This document shows positions 1 to 5,851 of a stretch of 5,851 bases of DNA, in pieces. Position numbers and translations under genes: made by a program. The stretch covers positions 1 through 5,851 of the forward strand of contig JAAXVE010000056.1 in NCBI GenBank assembly GCA_013335665.1, in the 5' to 3' direction. This DNA is from Candidatus Falkowiibacteriota bacterium (GTDB taxonomy: Bacteria; Patescibacteriota; Patescibacteriia; Patescibacteriales; GWE2-39-37). How positions within the stretch are numbered: position 1 is the first letter of the stretch; the number at the start of each line of letters is the position of its first letter. The notes below the pieces were generated by a model. It was not told the DNA's origin, searched no databases, and saw nothing but the letters and a program-made list of their open reading frames with translations.

Positions 1-2
1 TT

Positions 3-437
3 GCTCGAATGTTCATGCTTTTGTTTTTGCTCGGCGCAGGTTATTTGGCAAAAGGCGTTTTGGATTATTTTGAGTTCGTAAAAGCTGCAAACGCTATCGG
101 AGCATATCCTTGGACTGACGCCAGCAGTAAAATAAGCTATGTCCAGCCTGGCTGTACACGTTCTTGCATGGGCAAGTGCTGTTGTGCCATGTGTGACGCC
201 TCGTGTGAGGGGAGTACTCAGGTCAACTTCATGGGGCAGAAGGGTTCAACGTTTGCCTGCATTCCGCCTAGCGTCGTTCCTAAAGGTGGCGGAACTATGC
301 CAATGATAAATGGAAGCATAATTTTGGCAGGAGTATCACCGGTTATGGTGACTGCCGAGGCTATTCCTACTGCCGCCGCCTCCAGGGTTATTTTTCTAGT
401 CGAAGCCTGGCATAAAATAGTTAATTGGATCGGATGA
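3..437 (+). CDS. Small membrane-anchored protein with a cysteine cluster (possibly 5'-partial)
   Basis: I do not recognise this gene. The frame is open to the left edge, so the true start may lie outside the window. The first ATG is at base 9 and gives 142 residues (numbered from there). Residues 1-14 are strongly hydrophobic (MFMLLFLLGAGYLA), which fits the end of a signal peptide or membrane anchor. Residues 49-66 hold seven cysteines in the order C-x3-C-x3-CCC-x2-C-x3-C, and an eighth lies at 84. The second half is rich in Gly, Pro, Val and Ala, and residues 127-141 could form a short amphipathic helix. If exported, the cysteines could form disulfides. A metal or Fe-S site is the alternative, and the sequence does not decide. 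The stop codon overlaps the rsmA start (ATGA, 434-437), which supports it being a real gene cotranscribed with rsmA. A functional link to rRNA methylation is not implied. Confidence 0.72.
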   Translation, partial: ARMFMLLFLLGAGYLAKGVLDYFEFVKAANAIGAYPWTDASSKISYVQPGCTRSCMGKCCCAMCDASCEGSTQVNFMGQKGSTFACIPPSVVPKGGGTMPMINGSIILAGVSPVMVTAEAIPTAAASRVIFLVEAWHKIVNWIG

Positions 438-1270
438 TGGAGCTATTAGAGAAAACTGAAGAGTTGTGCCGTCTTTATGGCATCAAGCCTGCCCGGTCAA
501 AGGGGCAGAATTTTTTAATAAATGAAGAGGTTTACGATGCGGTTGTGGTTGCAGCTGAACTAAGACCGGACGATCTTGTGCTTGAGGTTGGACCAGGACT
601 TGGTTTTTTGACTGCAAAATTAGCCCAAAAAGCAGGAAAGGTGGTGGCAGTTGAATTGGATGATAAATTGGCCGCATACTTAAAAACGGCCATTAAGACA
701 CAAAATTTGGGCAATGTGGAGATTATTAATCGAGACATCTTGAGCTTGTCGCTTAACCTTGCCAGTGAAACGAAGTACAAGATAGTTGCCAACCTTCCTT
801 ATAATATATCTTCAAAATTTTTAAGGAAATTTTTAACTACTGACCACCGTCCAGATTTGTTAGTTTTGCTGTTGCAGAAAGAAGTGGCAGAAAGGATAGT
901 AGCTAAGCCGGGTGAGATGAGCTTATTAGCGCTCTCGGTTCAGTTTTATGCCGAAGCGGAAATAGTGAGAGAGGTGCCGTCTAAGGATTTTTACCCTGCA
1001 CCCGAGGTACAAAGCGCTGTCATTAAGATAAAGACGCGTCCAAAGCATGTTCATTTTAGCCAAATCGAGGAAAAAAAGTTTTTTCAATTGGCTAAATTCG
1101 GTTTTAGCGCCAAGAGAAAGATGCTAAAAAATAATTTGTCAGGCGGCTTTCATATTTCCACAGCTGAAGCTCAAGAAAAAATAGAAAATATCGGTTTGGC
1201 TGGAAAAATCAGGGCTGAGGATTTGTCTGTAGCAGAATGGCTGGAATTGTATAAGCAATTTTATAGTTGA
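434..1270 (+). CDS. rsmA: 16S rRNA (adenine(1518)-N6/adenine(1519)-N6)-dimethyltransferase RsmA/KsgA
   Basis: RsmA dimethylates two adjacent adenines in the 3'-terminal helix 45 loop of 16S rRNA using S-adenosylmethionine, a late checkpoint in small-subunit assembly in the cytoplasm. Numbered from ATG 434 (278 residues, a usual length), the family motifs are all visible: GQNFL at 24-28, SAM motif I EVGPGLG at 51-57, acidic ribose-binding residue in VELD (E74), D101 after motif III, catalytic NLPY at 120-123, QKEVAERI at 148-155, FYPAPEVQSAV at 186-196, and the basic C-terminal FSAKRKMLKNNL at 224-235. No key residue is missing. The start is ambiguous among TTG 425, ATG 434 and ATG 437. I chose 434 because its ATGA overlap with the upstream stop suits translational coupling. 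No strong Shine-Dalgarno sequence precedes any of them. No convincing hairpin terminator follows the stop. Confidence 0.97.
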   Translation: MMELLEKTEELCRLYGIKPARSKGQNFLINEEVYDAVVVAAELRPDDLVLEVGPGLGFLTAKLAQKAGKVVAVELDDKLAAYLKTAIKTQNLGNVEIINRDILSLSLNLASETKYKIVANLPYNISSKFLRKFLTTDHRPDLLVLLLQKEVAERIVAKPGEMSLLALSVQFYAEAEIVREVPSKDFYPAPEVQSAVIKIKTRPKHVHFSQIEEKKFFQLAKFGFSAKRKMLKNNLSGGFHISTAEAQEKIENIGLAGKIRAEDLSVAEWLELYKQFYS

Positions 1271-1324
1271 ACGTAGAATCAGCGAAGCTCTTTATTAGTA
1301 GAAAAAGTTTGCGTTTTTTGGCTC

Positions 1325-1354
1325 TTGGTTAAATTTTGTTTCTTATGTTATAAT
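1325..1354 (+). promoter_or_regulatory. Probable extended -10 (sigma70-type) promoter
   Basis: Within the 104-base gap after rsmA there is a perfect TATAAT at 1349-1354 preceded by TG at 1346-1347, giving the extended -10 pattern TGnTATAAT. A weak -35 candidate, TTGGTT at 1325-1330, lies 18 bases upstream. Transcription would begin near 1361, which leaves an AT-rich leader of about 14 bases before ATG 1375. An imperfect context palindrome, CTTAT (1342-1346) and ATAAG (1353-1357), brackets the -10 box and might be an operator, though in AT-rich DNA it could be chance. The promoter would drive the type-3-repeat protein and the giant protein after it. I saw only a 3-bp stem (AGC-GAA-GCT, 1281-1289) and no U-tract-backed terminator in the gap. 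Confidence 0.55.
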
Positions 1355-1374
1355 AAGTGCATAATATTTTCCCC

Positions 1375-2064
1375 ATGCTTGAGGACTCCAGAATCCCAGA
1401 AGAAGGCCAGCAGCCGTCGGCCAATTCGCCTATCGCTGCCAGCCAATCACTAGACAAAAACCAGAAGATTTTTCTGGTGATTTTGGTTTTATTTGCTATG
1501 GGCATGCTTGGTATGTGGGCAATGCAGTTCCGCAAGAGCCTGACCGCTCCTTTTGACGAAGTAAGGGCCATAGCCGACGCCAAAGAAAAGAATAGGGCAA
1601 CTACTACCGACACATCTAATTTTGATACGGACAAGGATGGCTTAACGGACGAAGAGGAACTAGGCAATTATCACACATCGCCCTATCTGGAGGATACTGA
1701 TGCTGATGGCATTAATGATGGTGATGAAGTTAGTCGCGGTAGCGATCCATTATGTGCCGAGGGTCGGGATTGTTCAGTTGTAGCACCAGCCACTTCAACC
1801 CCTGCTGTGCAAAACATTACGCAAGCAAGTGCCACTTCAAGTCAAACACAAGTTGTTAACCCTGCCAGCACGAGCACTACGTCTGCAAATGGTTTGAGTG
1901 ATACAGATATGCAGCAGATGCTAACAGGGGGCATGGACGCCAAGGCGTTGCGCCAAGCATTGTTGAAGTCAGGTGCTGATCCTAAGCTGATGGATCAGCT
2001 AAGCGACGAACAACTGATGCAGAGCTATCAGCAATCATTAAAGCAGCAGCAAGCTAGCCAATAA
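1375..2064 (+). CDS. Single-pass membrane protein with thrombospondin type-3 (calcium-binding) repeats
   Basis: This is a 229-residue protein of unknown function from ATG 1375. Residues 1-30 are polar and probably cytoplasmic. Residues 31-50 form one transmembrane helix (KIFLVILVLFAMGMLGMWAM), followed by basic and charged residues. Residues 84-95 (DTDKDGLTDEEE) and 107-118 (DTDADGINDGDE) are two Asp-rich loops of the thrombospondin type-3 class, which bind Ca2+ through the alternating Asp residues. Two cysteines, C127 and C133, follow and could pair. Residues about 134-172 are a Thr/Ser/Ala-rich, probably disordered linker. Residues 173-229 are helical, Met/Gln-rich, ending in a Gln-rich tail. 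I infer that the repeats and tail lie outside the membrane. A GTG at 1357 could add six residues, but it lies upstream of the predicted transcription start, so ATG 1375 is preferred. The next gene begins 16 bases after the stop, so the two are probably one operon. Confidence 0.88.
   Translation: MLEDSRIPEEGQQPSANSPIAASQSLDKNQKIFLVILVLFAMGMLGMWAMQFRKSLTAPFDEVRAIADAKEKNRATTTDTSNFDTDKDGLTDEEELGNYHTSPYLEDTDADGINDGDEVSRGSDPLCAEGRDCSVVAPATSTPAVQNITQASATSSQTQVVNPASTSTTSANGLSDTDMQQMLTGGMDAKALRQALLKSGADPKLMDQLSDEQLMQSYQQSLKQQQASQ
1624..1728 (+). other. Two thrombospondin type-3 repeat loops
   Basis: This stretch encodes residues 84-118 of the membrane protein. The two loops share the form D-T-D-x-D-G-(L/I)-x-D and are spaced 23 residues apart, a common spacing for bacterial type-3 repeats of surface proteins. 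All liganding Asp positions (84, 86, 88, 92 and 107, 109, 111, 115) are kept, so calcium binding is expected from family knowledge. Confidence 0.85.
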
Positions 2065-2080
2065 AATAAGCTAAATTTTT

Positions 2081-2176
2081 ATGGATTTATTGAAGCGAAA
2101 AAAATTACATGTTAATTTAGTTGTAATTATTGCATTTTTAATGTTTGCTTTTTCTTTTGTTGCAAAAGTGCATGCG
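2081..2176 (+). other. Sec signal peptide of the giant protein
   Basis: Residues 1-32 show the three classical parts: a basic n-region (KRKK at 5-8), a hydrophobic stretch (residues 11-28, containing VVIIAFLMFAFSFVA), and a V-H-A site before A-D-T. There is no lipobox cysteine, so cleavage by signal peptidase I is expected rather than lipidation. It could remain uncleaved as an anchor, but the V-x-A site argues for release. Confidence 0.82.
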
Positions 2177-5100
2177 GCCGACACTTTAGTCGGTTTTACT
2201 GATGATGAATTGGCCACGAATAAGGCGGATTTACAAAAAGAGATAAATACTCTTCAAGCGAAGAAGACAGAAATTAAAGCAGCAAACCCGACATCTATTC
2301 AGGTTGCCGACCCCAATACAGCTATCGCAAACATTGACGGAAGTATATCCAATCTGAAAGCAATGATAAAAGAGATTGAAGTGGCGCAAAAGGCAAGAAA
2401 AGATGCGAATAAAAACTGGTTTACAGACTGGAGCGCTACCAATTTTTGGAAGAATACTGTCATAGCCGGAGGTTCGAAGGCGTTAGGATCGGCGATGACT
2501 AGCGCCATGAACACAATTGCCTACGACACAGCGACTTGGTTGGGCTCGGGCGGGAAGGGACAGAAGCCATTATTTTATACCGAAGGGTGGGGGGCATACC
2601 TGACAAACGTGGCCGATAACGCTGCCGGGACTTTTATTGAGAGTTTTGGCAAGACGGGCCTTTCTGGCGCCAGCGGTGCTGCCTATAAATTTAACCTATG
2701 TAATCCTAATTTTGCTCTGAAAATGAAGTTAAGTTTAGGTATGTCTCAAAGCTTCAGGCCCAAAGCCCCAGCTTGTACCTTTACTAAGATGATGGATAAT
2801 TGGGAAAAGGAGCTAACCTCAGATAATTTCTTGCAACATTTCCAGGGTATGTTTGATCCGACCGATAACGATTTTGGCATCGCTTTTACATTCCAGACAG
2901 GTATCTTGGAAACGATTCAGAAAGATGTTGACAAGAACACCTTCACAAGGCAAGAAGGCGGTGGGTTTATTTCCGGGGCAGTAAATGCAATTAGTTCTGG
3001 TGTTGATGGTTTAAAAAATAATGTCCCTGTATTGTCAGAAGTTAACAGAAAAAATGTTTTAAATGCAGGCATTCAGGCTGAAGGAATTACCAAGTATACC
3101 GGTTATGCTCTTGTTGACGCCGCTAATGTTTTTATAAATCAATTAGCAATAACTGCTTTTAATAATTTGATGTCAAAATTAGGTGGCACAAATTATTCAT
3201 CGCCATATGCTAATTGGGATAGCTTGATTAGTAATTTTTCTTCAAGCCAATCTTCTGCTGGCATTAATGCAACCAAAGACCAACTGCGTAAGATTGTTGA
3301 GCCACGCTTTAATGTTCGTGGCGATTACAATATCTTGAGCGAGCTCGCTTCATGCCCTAACCCAACGAAAGCTGGTCCGACCAATTGCGTAATAGATGAT
3401 AAATTCCGCCAGGCGATTACGGACAAGAAGACCGTCGCCGATGCGGTTAAACAGGGTTATTTGAATGGAAATAGTGTTTTTGCCTTCTCAGCCAAAGATT
3501 TAGAACCTAGCTATACTGGTGGGTTGCCTTATCGTTCAATGCTGATTTTGCGTAAGTTTAGAATTATACCTGTCGGGTGGGAGATTGCCGGGCAGTACGT
3601 ACGAGATAACGTCAACACTATCAAATCAGTAACACTGAACGATATGATTGCCTGTTTCGACCCGACAGACGAGTATCAAGGCTATAGCCAAACTTGGTGT
3701 CAGGGACTGGTTGATCCAAATTGGCTCTTGAAAGCGCCTTCGAATTATTGCCGTCGAGAAGGCCCAGGCCCAGAAAATCTTTCTGATGATCCGGCCAACA
3801 TTACACGCAATGATAAATATTGCGGCGATGAGCAGTCGTGCATCAAAGAAAAAGCAGACGGTTCTTGCGAATATTATGGCTACTGTACGGGTGAGCGCCG
3901 CAAATGGAAGTTCGGCTCAGAATCTTGCGACCCGACATTCAATACTTGCCAGACTTTCAAAAAATCAAACGATGAAACGGTATCTTATCTGCAGAATACA
4001 TTAGATTACAATGGCTGCACCGTGGATAATGCCGGTTGTGCTGACTATTGCACCTCATTTAATTTCGCCACTGGCAAGTATACTTGTACCGCCACTTCTA
4101 CGGGCGATAAGGTTTTTCTTGATAGGGATGTGCAGACTTGCGAACAAAAATCAGAGGGCTGCAGCGCCATGATTCGCACCAAAGATGGCCAAGGAGCGAA
4201 TTTGCTGCTTAATTCCAGTTTTGAAGAGGATTTGGCAATCGGTGGCTGGGCTGGTTGGGGCAGCACTTCTTCGGATGCTTACAGTGGTCTTGGCAGCTTA
4301 AGCCTGAACGCCGCAGTCTTGGCAAAAACTATCACTGTCGGTCCTGGCATAGCCTATGTCGGCGGTGAATATAATATAGAAGGCGAGGGCTATACAGTTT
4401 CCTTTTATGCCAAGAACTGCGTTGCTGGAAGCTATTTTTCAATTCTGGATGGTGTGTCATCTAGTTCGGTTGCTGTCACCGTACCTGCCACAGAATGGCA
4501 GCGATTCGAAGTTAGCCACATTTTTATGAGTACTGGCAACACTTTCAATATTGAATTTGGCAATGCCGGTGCCGGCTGTTTAATTGACTCTATTAAGGTT
4601 GAACAGGGCACCAAGGCTACAGAATATAGTGACTACGGCCAGAGCGGTTTGATTTATGAAAAGATAGCTCCGTCTTATCTTGGTTGTGATGGTTCAGCTG
4701 ATCCGGCTGAGTGTTCTGATTTTGCCCGTAGCTGCAAATACGAAGAAGTCGGCTGCGAGCTATACACGCCAACCAATGGTGAAGCTCCAGTGCCTGGTAA
4801 GGTGAAGCCGGCTGACTATTGCGTTGCGGAATGCGTCGGCTTTGACACTTACCTTCAGTCGGAAACAGAATTTGATTCGATGGATCCAGATTATTTCATT
4901 CCTAAAACCGCTAAGGCTTGCAGTGCAGAAATGAATGGTTGCGACCAATTTACCAATTTGGACAAGCTAGGTAGCGGCGCTGAGGCCACTGAGTATTATT
5001 CTTATTTGCGCCAATGCATCACTTCTGGGGGATCTCAATTCTATACATGGGAAGGGTCTAACGAGACTGGCTTTCAATTGAAGGTAATTAACCTGAAGTT

Positions 5101-5851
5101 GGATGACGATACTGACGATGTTGCTTTGGATTTAGATGGCGACCCTGCGACAGCTGCTGTTATGGATTATACTTTGGACCCAGCCATTACTGGTGATCGT
5201 GCTGACGAGGTTTTGAAGTGTAATGAGAGAATTTACCAATTAAAGCAGACTGATGTTGGATACAATCCGGATTGTCGAGAATACTACAATAGTTCCGGCC
5301 AAAAATCTTATCATCTTTATACGCAGACTATTAGCGAGGACTCAAATTGCCATCCATATCGTCGTACCGAAAATAACACTTTGTTTAACATCGGAACCCA
5401 AGCAGCTTGTGAGGCTGAGTCAGCTTACCCTGCGCCAGGGCCTTATGTCGATATTCATTTCGACGCCGGCAATAATGAATGTATCAAGTGTTTGAACGGT
5501 GGTGTCTGGAACGACCAGCAGAACTCTTGTGTTTATATGGCCATACCTGGCGAAGGACGCCGCTGTTCGGCAGCCGCCAATGGCTGCCGCGAGTACACGG
5601 GCAACACCGGCCAAACGGTCAAGGTGGTAAAATCTTTCGATTTCGAAGATGGCACCATTCAAGGCTGGTCGGCAACGACGCCGACTGCCCCGGTCTTAAG
5701 CACGGAGTCTATTAACATGGGCGGACATTCGCTGTTTGTTAAGACGACTGCCGCTGCTCAACGTTTTGAAGTTGATGTCTTTAATTCCGTGCAGACAGGA
5801 AAGTCCTACGCATTGACCTTGATCGGAAAAACAAGGAACCCAGTATCTCTG
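2081..5851 (+). CDS. Giant secreted cysteine-rich surface protein with CBM4/9-like modules (3'-partial)
   Basis: I translated this frame in full: 1257 codons with no stop, running off the right edge, so the protein is larger than seen. The start is fixed by an in-frame TAA at 2072-2074. No Shine-Dalgarno sequence is present (leader AGCTAAATTTTT). Residues 1-32 are a signal peptide: basic KRKK at 5-8, hydrophobic core 11-28, likely cleavage after VHA (30-32). Residues 40-112 are charged and helical with coiled-coil character. Residues 113-424 form a cysteine-poor domain (only C207 and C232) that I do not recognise. Residues 425-694 hold 17 cysteines. Residues 706-850 resemble a CBM4/9 or galactose-binding-like beta-sandwich. 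Residues 869-1169 hold 18 cysteines, and a second sandwich begins near 1181 and is cut off. The protein is probably exported by Sec and disulfide-bonded. Its substrate or partner is unknown. It may be an adhesin or surface component. It is probably cotranscribed with the preceding membrane protein. Confidence 0.9.
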   Translation, partial: MDLLKRKKLHVNLVVIIAFLMFAFSFVAKVHAADTLVGFTDDELATNKADLQKEINTLQAKKTEIKAANPTSIQVADPNTAIANIDGSISNLKAMIKEIEVAQKARKDANKNWFTDWSATNFWKNTVIAGGSKALGSAMTSAMNTIAYDTATWLGSGGKGQKPLFYTEGWGAYLTNVADNAAGTFIESFGKTGLSGASGAAYKFNLCNPNFALKMKLSLGMSQSFRPKAPACTFTKMMDNWEKELTSDNFLQHFQGMFDPTDNDFGIAFTFQTGILETIQKDVDKNTFTRQEGGGFISGAVNAISSGVDGLKNNVPVLSEVNRKNVLNAGIQAEGITKYTGYALVDAANVFINQLAITAFNNLMSKLGGTNYSSPYANWDSLISNFSSSQSSAGINATKDQLRKIVEPRFNVRGDYNILSELASCPNPTKAGPTNCVIDDKFRQAITDKKTVADAVKQGYLNGNSVFAFSAKDLEPSYTGGLPYRSMLILRKFRIIPVGWEIAGQYVRDNVNTIKSVTLNDMIACFDPTDEYQGYSQTWCQGLVDPNWLLKAPSNYCRREGPGPENLSDDPANITRNDKYCGDEQSCIKEKADGSCEYYGYCTGERRKWKFGSESCDPTFNTCQTFKKSNDETVSYLQNTLDYNGCTVDNAGCADYCTSFNFATGKYTCTATSTGDKVFLDRDVQTCEQKSEGCSAMIRTKDGQGANLLLNSSFEEDLAIGGWAGWGSTSSDAYSGLGSLSLNAAVLAKTITVGPGIAYVGGEYNIEGEGYTVSFYAKNCVAGSYFSILDGVSSSSVAVTVPATEWQRFEVSHIFMSTGNTFNIEFGNAGAGCLIDSIKVEQGTKATEYSDYGQSGLIYEKIAPSYLGCDGSADPAECSDFARSCKYEEVGCELYTPTNGEAPVPGKVKPADYCVAECVGFDTYLQSETEFDSMDPDYFIPKTAKACSAEMNGCDQFTNLDKLGSGAEATEYYSYLRQCITSGGSQFYTWEGSNETGFQLKVINLKLDDDTDDVALDLDGDPATAAVMDYTLDPAITGDRADEVLKCNERIYQLKQTDVGYNPDCREYYNSSGQKSYHLYTQTISEDSNCHPYRRTENNTLFNIGTQAACEAESAYPAPGPYVDIHFDAGNNECIKCLNGGVWNDQQNSCVYMAIPGEGRRCSAAANGCREYTGNTGQTVKVVKSFDFEDGTIQGWSATTPTAPVLSTESINMGGHSLFVKTTAAAQRFEVDVFNSVQTGKSYALTLIGKTRNPVSL
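4016..5587 (+). repeat. Five-fold C-x5-G-C cysteine motif within the giant protein
   Basis: An eight-residue motif with cysteines exactly seven positions apart and a Gly before the second recurs at residues 646-653, 687-694, 885-892, 947-954 and 1162-1169 (bases 4016-4039, 4139-4162, 4733-4756, 4919-4942, 5564-5587). In three copies (885, 947, 1162) the second Cys is followed two residues later by an aromatic and then Thr (ELYT, DQFT, REYT). Two copies (687 and 1162) directly precede the sandwich modules. Codons differ between copies, so this is an old protein repeat and not a recent DNA duplication. Confidence 0.75.
4196..4630 (+). other. CBM4/9-like (galactose-binding fold) module 1
   Basis: Residues 706-850 start with NLLLNSSFEE (N711, F714, E715), followed by GGWAGWG (721-727) and YSGLGSLSLN (734-743). 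Later beta strands include YTVSFYAKN (771-779) and TEWQRFEVSH (803-812), and the module ends with CLIDSIKVEQG (833-843). This order (N-x-x-F-E, G-W, S-G-x-x-S-L, a strand with F-Y-A-K, a W-x-x-F strand, and a closing I-D-x-I-x-V-E) is the pattern I associate with CBM4/9 and related ligand-binding sandwiches. Two cysteines (C780, C833) might pair. The ligand is not predictable from sequence. Confidence 0.65.
5621..5851 (+). other. CBM4/9-like module 2, cut by the window edge
   Basis: From residue 1181 a second sandwich module begins: SFDFEDGTIQGW (1185-1196), then GGHSLFVK (1214-1221), then QRFEVDV and a strand reading SYALTLIGKT. It matches the start of module 1 in motif order, with F-E-D-G in place of F-E-E-D and H-S-L in place of G-S-L. 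The rest lies outside the window. Confidence 0.55.

Noticed and set aside
9..437. VirB2/TrbC-like pilin identity for the cysteine-cluster protein
   Set aside because: It has one clear hydrophobic segment rather than two well-separated transmembrane helices, and the cysteine cluster does not fit the pilin pattern.
483..792. Two minus-strand open frames (483-677 and 532-792) inside rsmA
   Set aside because: Both lie opposite conserved rsmA motifs, show low-complexity composition typical of antisense shadow frames, and have no supporting start context.
1271..1330. Possible terminator after rsmA (A-rich/T-rich stretch around 1302-1319 and AGCGAAGCT)
   Set aside because: The only stems are three GC-containing pairs or pure A-T pairings with a loop, too weak to call an intrinsic terminator.
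1329..1667. Minus-strand frame of 112 codons opposite the type-3-repeat protein
   Set aside because: It is Ser-rich as expected from the reverse complement of Asp/Glu and Thr codons, it crosses the promoter region, and the plus-strand frame has clear type-3 repeats and a membrane helix.
2299..2514. Minus-strand frame of 71 codons that appears hydrophobic
   Set aside because: It lies fully opposite the giant gene, whose frame is open, continuous and carries the signal peptide just upstream. No separate gene is supported.
3786..4004. Plus-strand frame of 72 codons in another phase
   Set aside because: It lies inside the cysteine-rich region of the giant protein. Its product has no recognisable features, while the overlapping frame keeps regular Cys spacing.
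4045..4948. Three minus-strand frames (4045-4266, 4432-4614, 4760-4948)
   Set aside because: All are antisense to the first sandwich module and the cysteine-rich segments, with no start signals or motifs.
5253..5715. Overlapping frames on both strands near the right end (5253-5495, 5420-5662, 5479-5715)
   Set aside because: The giant frame continues through all of them with conserved Cys and module motifs. These are shadows.

Overview
The window looks like chromosomal DNA from an uncultivated bacterium of the Candidate Phyla Radiation (Patescibacteria, perhaps a Parcubacteria-type lineage). This is an inference. It rests on four things: a compact, moderately AT-rich gene layout; start sites with no clear Shine-Dalgarno sequence; a housekeeping rRNA methyltransferase directly beside large unrecognised exported proteins; and the pairing of a thrombospondin-type-3 protein with a giant cysteine-rich exported protein. 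TGA ends two of the genes, so the standard bacterial code applies and not the TGA=Gly code of Gracilibacteria/SR1.

Layout: all four genes are on the + strand. (1) At 3-437 is the 3' part, or all, of a small membrane-anchored protein with an unusual cysteine cluster. Its frame stays open to the left edge. (2) At 434-1270 is rsmA/ksgA, the 16S rRNA adenine dimethyltransferase, which overlaps gene 1 by an ATGA junction. (3) A 104-base gap (1271-1374) carries a good extended -10 promoter. (4) At 1375-2064 is a single-pass membrane protein with two calcium-binding type-3 repeats, a Thr/Ser/Ala linker and a Gln-rich helical tail. (5) After 16 bases, from 2081 to the right edge, one uninterrupted reading frame of 1257 codons encodes the N-terminal part of a very large secreted protein. 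A frame list that requires a stop codon misses this gene, although it fills almost two thirds of the window.

The giant protein has a signal peptide, a helical/coiled-coil segment, a cysteine-poor N-terminal domain of about 300 residues, and then cysteine-rich segments alternating with beta-sandwich modules that resemble carbohydrate-binding (CBM4/9, galactose-binding-like) domains. A C-x5-G-C motif recurs five times. The last two genes probably form one transcription unit making envelope or surface proteins: one a membrane-tethered calcium-binding protein, the other a disulfide-rich surface or secreted protein. A role in attachment to a host or neighbouring cell is plausible for this type of organism, but nothing in the sequence demonstrates it. 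I saw no tRNA, rRNA, CRISPR, insertion sequence or integrase.
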